A stretch of DNA of 64,000 nt, from positions 1 to 64,000 of the forward strand of contig SNVD02007156.1 in NCBI GenBank assembly GCA_013180625.2, written 5' to 3'. The DNA comes from Boswellia sacra (taxonomy: Eukaryota > Streptophyta > Magnoliopsida > Sapindales > Burseraceae). Position numbers and translations under genes: made by a program. A model generated the notes under the pieces. That model did not search any database. It was given only the letters and a program-made list of their open reading frames with translations, and was not told the DNA's origin. This document shows positions 59,022 through 64,000 of the stretch, piece after piece; the first letter of the stretch is position 1, and every line of letters begins with the position of its first letter.

Positions 59022-59728
59022 ACTTTATTATTCTCTTATCATGATAATTATGAAGCTTTGTTGGAAACTAGATACCGCACTTCATAACTCTTCGACCGAA
59101 CAAGCCTGAAAAGTTTAGCAATACCTACGCATTTTTATGGGATGATATGACCTAAATAAAGTTGACAGAATCAATATCTTATAAATAAAAAAAAAAGTTT
59201 AGGCAAACATGTTGAGAAATGTGTCCAAGAGCCAATGGTAGTAAAACTATCTAAGAAAACATAAAAATACTTCATTAGCAAAACCCCAAATGAGACTTAG
59301 CCCAAATTTATTCAACTAGAAGTTCAGCTTAACAAATGTAGTTTCCATAATCCAATGCCATAAACTAGATAATGAAATCCACTTTCAAAGTGTACAACAT
59401 TTCAAAAGATTGGTATGCCAAGATACTAATTGACTAGAACTGGTATTCAAGCAAGAACCTTGACCAACTCACCAATTTTTTTATAATATAAATTAAAATA
59501 GACCAAAAATTCAATAGAGTAAAAAGGACATAATTCTCATAATGATTGCACCCTCAATGCGACATTGCCATTGCTAAACCCATTACAGCCAACACTAGAA
59601 CCAATATAATGAGAATGATAATATTATCAAAGCTTGCATACATAACACCTATACTTTGCAAACAATGACAGTTCACTCCTATAACAACTATGAACAAGGT
59701 TGAACCTTCATAGTAGTACATAGTCTAT
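59022..59728. other. Intergenic, nothing recognised
   Basis: AT-rich with no open frame of interest. Confidence 0.5.
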
Positions 59729-59733
59729 CAAAG

Positions 59734-61875
59734 TGTAGGAATCCGGCGCCAAATTTGAACACTTAAAGACTACGGGATAGCCTCCGGGACCAAGATTTGG
59801 CGAGCACAGGCTTCAAAATTTTGATTTGCTCTCACCACTTCAGTTCCTTAGTATGTCTGAAAATTGTCTGAACAAGATGTGTGGACGTCTTAAAATCACT
59901 GAACTATATCAGATGAACAGTGACAACAAACAGTAATTGGTAAACAATATTGCGTGAATAATATCGATGAATAGTATCACGTGAACAATGCTGTGTAAAT
60001 AGTAATTCATGTAGCACTATTCACTTCAACTATCACAATAGTATGCGTGAATAATATGGCTTTTTCACTTCAACTATCACAACACTGACCTAATTCATCC
60101 TTTTATATCTCTATTAATTACTATCTAATTTTTACTAGTAAATCTAATCCTATTAGGCTTAGTCTAACTAATTTTCTTGGCTCCTAGAACTTAATCTAAT
60201 TAAATCTTTAATTACGCTTTTAAAACTTAATTAGGTCCAACCCAATTTTGTATAGACTTTTAATTAATCACATTAATTATAAGATTATTAATCTAATTAA
60301 TTAAATTGACCCAAATACTCTATCATTTAATTAATCAAATTAATTAAATAATGAGCACGTTTACTAGTCAAATATATTTAATTCAATACTTGGGCTTTAT
60401 TCTCTAACAAACCTAATTAAATTACACAATTAATTTCTCAAGTCCAATCCTTATTTTGGCAATTTATATCAGCTATCCAAGGGACCTTGATGGATATATT
60501 TAATTACAAGCTCCAATAAGTTTAACCTAGTATCTTATTATCTCATAACTGCAGTGGGCACCACCTAGTAACTTTGGTCTATTCCACTACAGGTCCAAAG
60601 TTACACTCTTAAATTAAATACTTTCTACAGAAAGCTTAATACTTTAATCTAATTAAATTATTTCTTTAAGCTCTATCCATTGAGCATCAGTTTTACATAA
60701 CTACCCTTCATGGAATATCAATAATTGGAGCTAGGTGTGATTTATCATGTTACCCCTCCAATTACACCTTGAGCCCTCGATACCAGTTTTACACTTTTTT
60801 TGGAAAAATTACTATTCACATAAAAAGAAAAAAGATTGTACAAAATACGAGGGGCATACCCCAAGAAGAGTACTTAGTACTCACAAGTCCAAAAGGAAGA
60901 AAAACGAAGCCCAAAGGCCTCAAATAAAAAGCGAGATATGGAGCCAAAAGGCCCCAACAAAAAAGAAAAGGCGCGTAGGCCCAATAACGACCGCAACAAA
61001 GCTAACATTCCTAAGACAATGCAACAAAAGGGCGCATGTGCCCAATTAAACAAAACAAAACTAAAAAAACCAACTAATAACGAAGGCCCCATATAGCACG
61101 AAGCTGAGGAGTGATCACATACTTGGCCTCAATGGTAAGAAGTCATGAATTCTTATTAAATGAGTTAAGATTTATTAAAATAAATCTTAGTTTAATGAAT
61201 GGCTTTCATTAAAAACTCGCCCAAGATTCTCTCAAATAAAACCTTATAAAACCATCAAGCTAGTATTCTACAATCCTTTCGGAGTCATGAATTCCATATC
61301 TACGATATAGTGTTACTAGCATATAGATCTTACAATCCCAACTAGCAAAGGTATTGACCTTTCTCTTTTAGATCTCACTTTTTATTCTAGTCAAAGACCA
61401 TAGCATGTATACTAGAGGTACACTATATACTCAGGATTAAGGTAGGAATGCCTTTAGTGCTCGATTGTGGTAATTTACATTCAGTTACGGTATTTCTACC
61501 GAATGTTATAATTCCACGTGACCCGCGTTCAATACATTCATTAATATACTAGTGTCTTTGTCCCGAAGTCTCCGCTTCAAATGGTTAGAGAATCACCATT
61601 TTCCTTTTGAAGACAAACAACACTACAACCTTGTCCAAACAAAGTGCCAAGCTGTTGTTTTTAAGTTGTGAACTAATTTTGAGTTATGCCAAAATTCTAA
61701 GTCTCATATATATCTTATATATACAAAACTTTATCAATGTACAAGATCCGGAGCCTTTAGTCATTTGATACAATCATATTTGCACACAAATAAATAATAA
61801 CAACTTTATTTATTATTAATCTTTAGAAATTACAAAAAAAAAAAACTTCTATACTCTTAGGGCATATTCCTAACA
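59734..61875. mobile_element. Solo LTR (2142 bp) with 5-bp target-site duplication
   Basis: Starts tgtaggaatcc and ends ...catattcctaaca, giving the TG...CA form with near-inverse ends. The five bases caaag flank both sides (59729-59733 and 61876-61880). No coding domain and no second LTR. A stretch at about 60790-61130 (kilobase-atypical, purine-rich, ggcccaaaggc-like) may be a secondary insertion. The length is large for a copia LTR and fits gypsy-type elements, but the class is not shown. Confidence 0.8.
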
Positions 61876-61974
61876 CAAAGAATCAAAGATATGAAAGCCA
61901 TTCAGCTTATTCATACTCTTAGGTCATTTTCCTAACACAAAGAATCAAAGATATGAAAACCATTCAACTTATTC
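61851..61974. repeat. 62-bp tandem duplication spanning the LTR 3' junction
   Basis: Two copies of a unit starting atactcttagg, running through cctaacacaaagaatcaaag to cattcarcttattc, begin at 61851 and 61913. Each copy contains the last bases of the LTR plus flanking DNA, so the duplication happened after the retroelement inserted. Confidence 0.85.
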
Positions 61975-62640
61975 TCAAAATCATAATAGAGGCATTTTAT
62001 CATACAACATGCATGCATGAGTACAAATGTAAAGAAGGATGGACCAAAATCATAAGAAACAAGAGATATGACTTAGATAGATAGAATTAGGGAAAGCAAA
62101 ATCAAAGATGCAATTTATGTAATAAGTGCAAAAGAGAAGATCTCATGCCTAAAAAGATGTTCATGGTTGGTGTTGGCTTTGTAGTTTGTCGAAGATTGAA
62201 GTAGAGGATCACAACATGCAACACAACAAGAGGCAAACCAAGTAGTTTTTTTTTAATAAAAGAAGCGAATCAATCAGAATGGAGACAGGGAGGAAAGGCG
62301 AAAGAAAGATTTTTGAGCCTGCAAATTATAGGCAACAACGGCACAGAGTATCCATGTTTGCATTGTGATTTCGCATGGAGCATACTAGGTTTGTTGCTAA
62401 TTTTGTTATTTTCAAAACGATTAAGGGCATCTTTGTATTTTCATTTCAAAAGAAGAGTTAAAAATAGTTAAAATAAAAAAAGGGGTTAGATAAGCTTAGT
62501 AGATGGTCTAAGGCGTTGGTTGGTGAAATTTGGACTTGGTAAAGGAGCAAAATCTCATTTTTCTTTTTGAATTGAGAAAAAAAATTAGACAAAATCAAAC
62601 AATGGAAGAAATGAAGTTTCAAATTTTGTAAAGACTAAAC
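61975..62640. other. Non-coding; includes a dispersed-repeat end
   Basis: 62430-62510 matches 22500-22580 (aatagttaaaataaaaaa...gggttagata/gggtttgatata). No gene seen. Confidence 0.45.
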
Positions 62641-63384
62641 ATCTCTAAAATCTAAAAACTACGTCTTTGGGTTTTTGCCACGGATCAATTTTGTCTCTAA
62701 AAGTATAAATTTCATCAGAAAAGACATAACGCAAAAAAATTCGTTTCATTGCTAAGTCATGGCAGTAGGTCCGTGGCAAAAAGATTAGGCAACAAAAAAA
62801 ATTTCATTTCTAAAGGAGACATTTTCGCCGCAAAAAATTTGGTTCAAAATTAAATTAAAAATAGTTGCAAAAGGATATGAAAAAGCACAAAAAAATGGTG
62901 CTGAAAGACTTGAGAACGAAAATATTTCGTTGCTAATCATCATATTTTGTAACAAATTTAAATTTGTTGCAAAAAAGTGCCAATTTGTGACAAATATTGG
63001 AGGCTTTTGTAACAAAATTTAGTTCCTAAATTAGACATTTATCTCCTATTTTTTTGTTGCAAAATGTGTGATTTTGAAACAAATTAATTTGTTGCAAAAT
63101 GTATGAAATAGTCACGAATTAAAATTGAGAAACAAATATTGAAGACTTTAACAAAAAAAAATTGTTGTAATATGATATATTTTGCCACAAATTTTATTTA
63201 GTTATAGAATGTATCATTTTCAAACAATAAATTTCATAATGAAAGTAATGGATTTCATTATAAATTATAATGGAAAATAAATTAAAGCTTTTACAAACAA
63301 AATTTTTAATTGCGAATTATTTATATTAGCTACTAAAAAATTATTAGTTTTGTAAACTACCTTTTGGAGACAAATTATGTAGTG
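62641..63384. mobile_element. Possible CACTA-type terminal region
   Basis: Repeated aacaaatt / tttgttgcaaaa units in both orientations (62640-63300) resemble CACTA subterminal arrays, and the stretch ends gacaaattatgtagtg at 63384. Its reverse complement begins CACTACATAATTTG, a CACTA-like start. The other end was not found. Confidence 0.4.
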
Positions 63385-64000
63385 GGTGATTGTTTTTACA
63401 TTGCTATTTTGTTTGATTACAAATAGCATTTGCTTGCAAAAAATAAGTTTTAGTTTATTAAATTACATGTAAACCATGTCTACTACAAATAATGATATTA
63501 TATGATAAAAGAAAACGTAAAATAAAACAAAAATTTAACACAACTTTGTATATAAATATTTACCTTCTATTGATTGATATATCATAAAAGGTTTCAAGCA
63601 TATGCAATACAAACCAAAAGTATCATATAGCCTAAGATTTAAAAACAACATACAATTATAAAAAATATGACCTAAGTTTTAGAACTATCTAGTCTAAGAG
63701 TTCAACAAATATGTACATAGTTATCAAAAAGTTAAGCCTAAAAAAGTACGAAGTGAACTGGATCTTGGCAATCATCTAAAGAGATAAACCAATTCGACAA
63801 TCATCTAAAGTGGCAGCCAATACAACCATCTAATCATCATCATAGCTCTAATTATCCGTATTAGTAGCATTGCCACTAAACTTTAGGTAATCATTTTCCT
63901 AACAGATACAAAAAAAAAAATTGCGTTTAAACTATGTTAGAAAACAAAGCCTCGCTCAAAACAACAAGCTAGAAATATATCAAAACTGTAGCAATTCAAA
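63385..64000. other. Non-coding right edge
   Basis: AT-rich, with a partial direct repeat aatcatctaaag at 63769 and 63800. No gene seen. Confidence 0.5.

Overview
The window is plant nuclear DNA. Its non-coding DNA is AT-rich, its genes have GT-AG introns (two introns use GC donors), and it carries a chloroplast-type purine gene, BAHD acyltransferases, Mutator-like elements (MULEs) with Ulp1-type proteases, and hAT-like, SINE and LTR debris. The organism is a eudicot. A woody rosid such as a Citrus relative is only a guess.

Layout. (1) 1-11124 is a large MULE cut by the left window edge. It holds a decayed MURA-type transposase, an intact 9-exon Ulp1/DUF1985-like gene, a nested inverted-repeat unit carrying a captured ribosomal protein S6 (RPS6) fragment, an LTR-like insertion inside that fragment, and a right terminal inverted repeat (TIR). 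(2) 11125-14300 is non-coding and includes the 3' end of a Ty1/copia-like element. (3) 14.3-31.7 kb is a tandem segmental duplication with one intact, intronless BAHD acyltransferase per copy (17735-19030 and 29869-31194, plus strand). Small elements, several with visible target-site duplications (TSDs), have split the two copies apart. (4) 32.2-44.0 kb is a tandem pair of minus-strand genes related to plastid phosphoribosylaminoimidazole carboxylase. (5) 44463-55758 is a second, complete MULE copy in inverted orientation, with TIRs of about 1 kb and a perfect 9-bp TSD. (6) 55.8-64.0 kb is repeat-rich: a DUF1985-like pseudogene, a tRNA-derived SINE, a solo LTR with a 5-bp TSD and a possible CACTA-type end.

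The most interesting signal is the purine pair. The upstream gene (37567-43979, 16 exons, 628 codons) keeps the PurK/ATP-grasp half, but its PurE half has lost the HRTP motif and other conserved residues. The downstream gene (32225-35844, 11 exons, 452 codons) keeps a homologous transit peptide, has lost the whole PurK half, and encodes two tandem PurE domains that both retain HRTP. The two models, built exon by exon from splice sites and the family pattern, each stay open to a single stop. This looks like a bifunctional PurKE enzyme being split into a PurK-dominant protein and a PurE-PurE protein by duplication and reciprocal loss. That interpretation is inference.

The two MULEs share an architecture: transposase then Ulp1-like gene in the same direction, internal TIR-like CTCGA arrays between them, and an RPS6-carrying inverted-repeat unit near the far end. 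Both transposases are dead, largely through changes of the kind expected from cytosine deamination. The Ulp1-like gene of the left copy is fully open.
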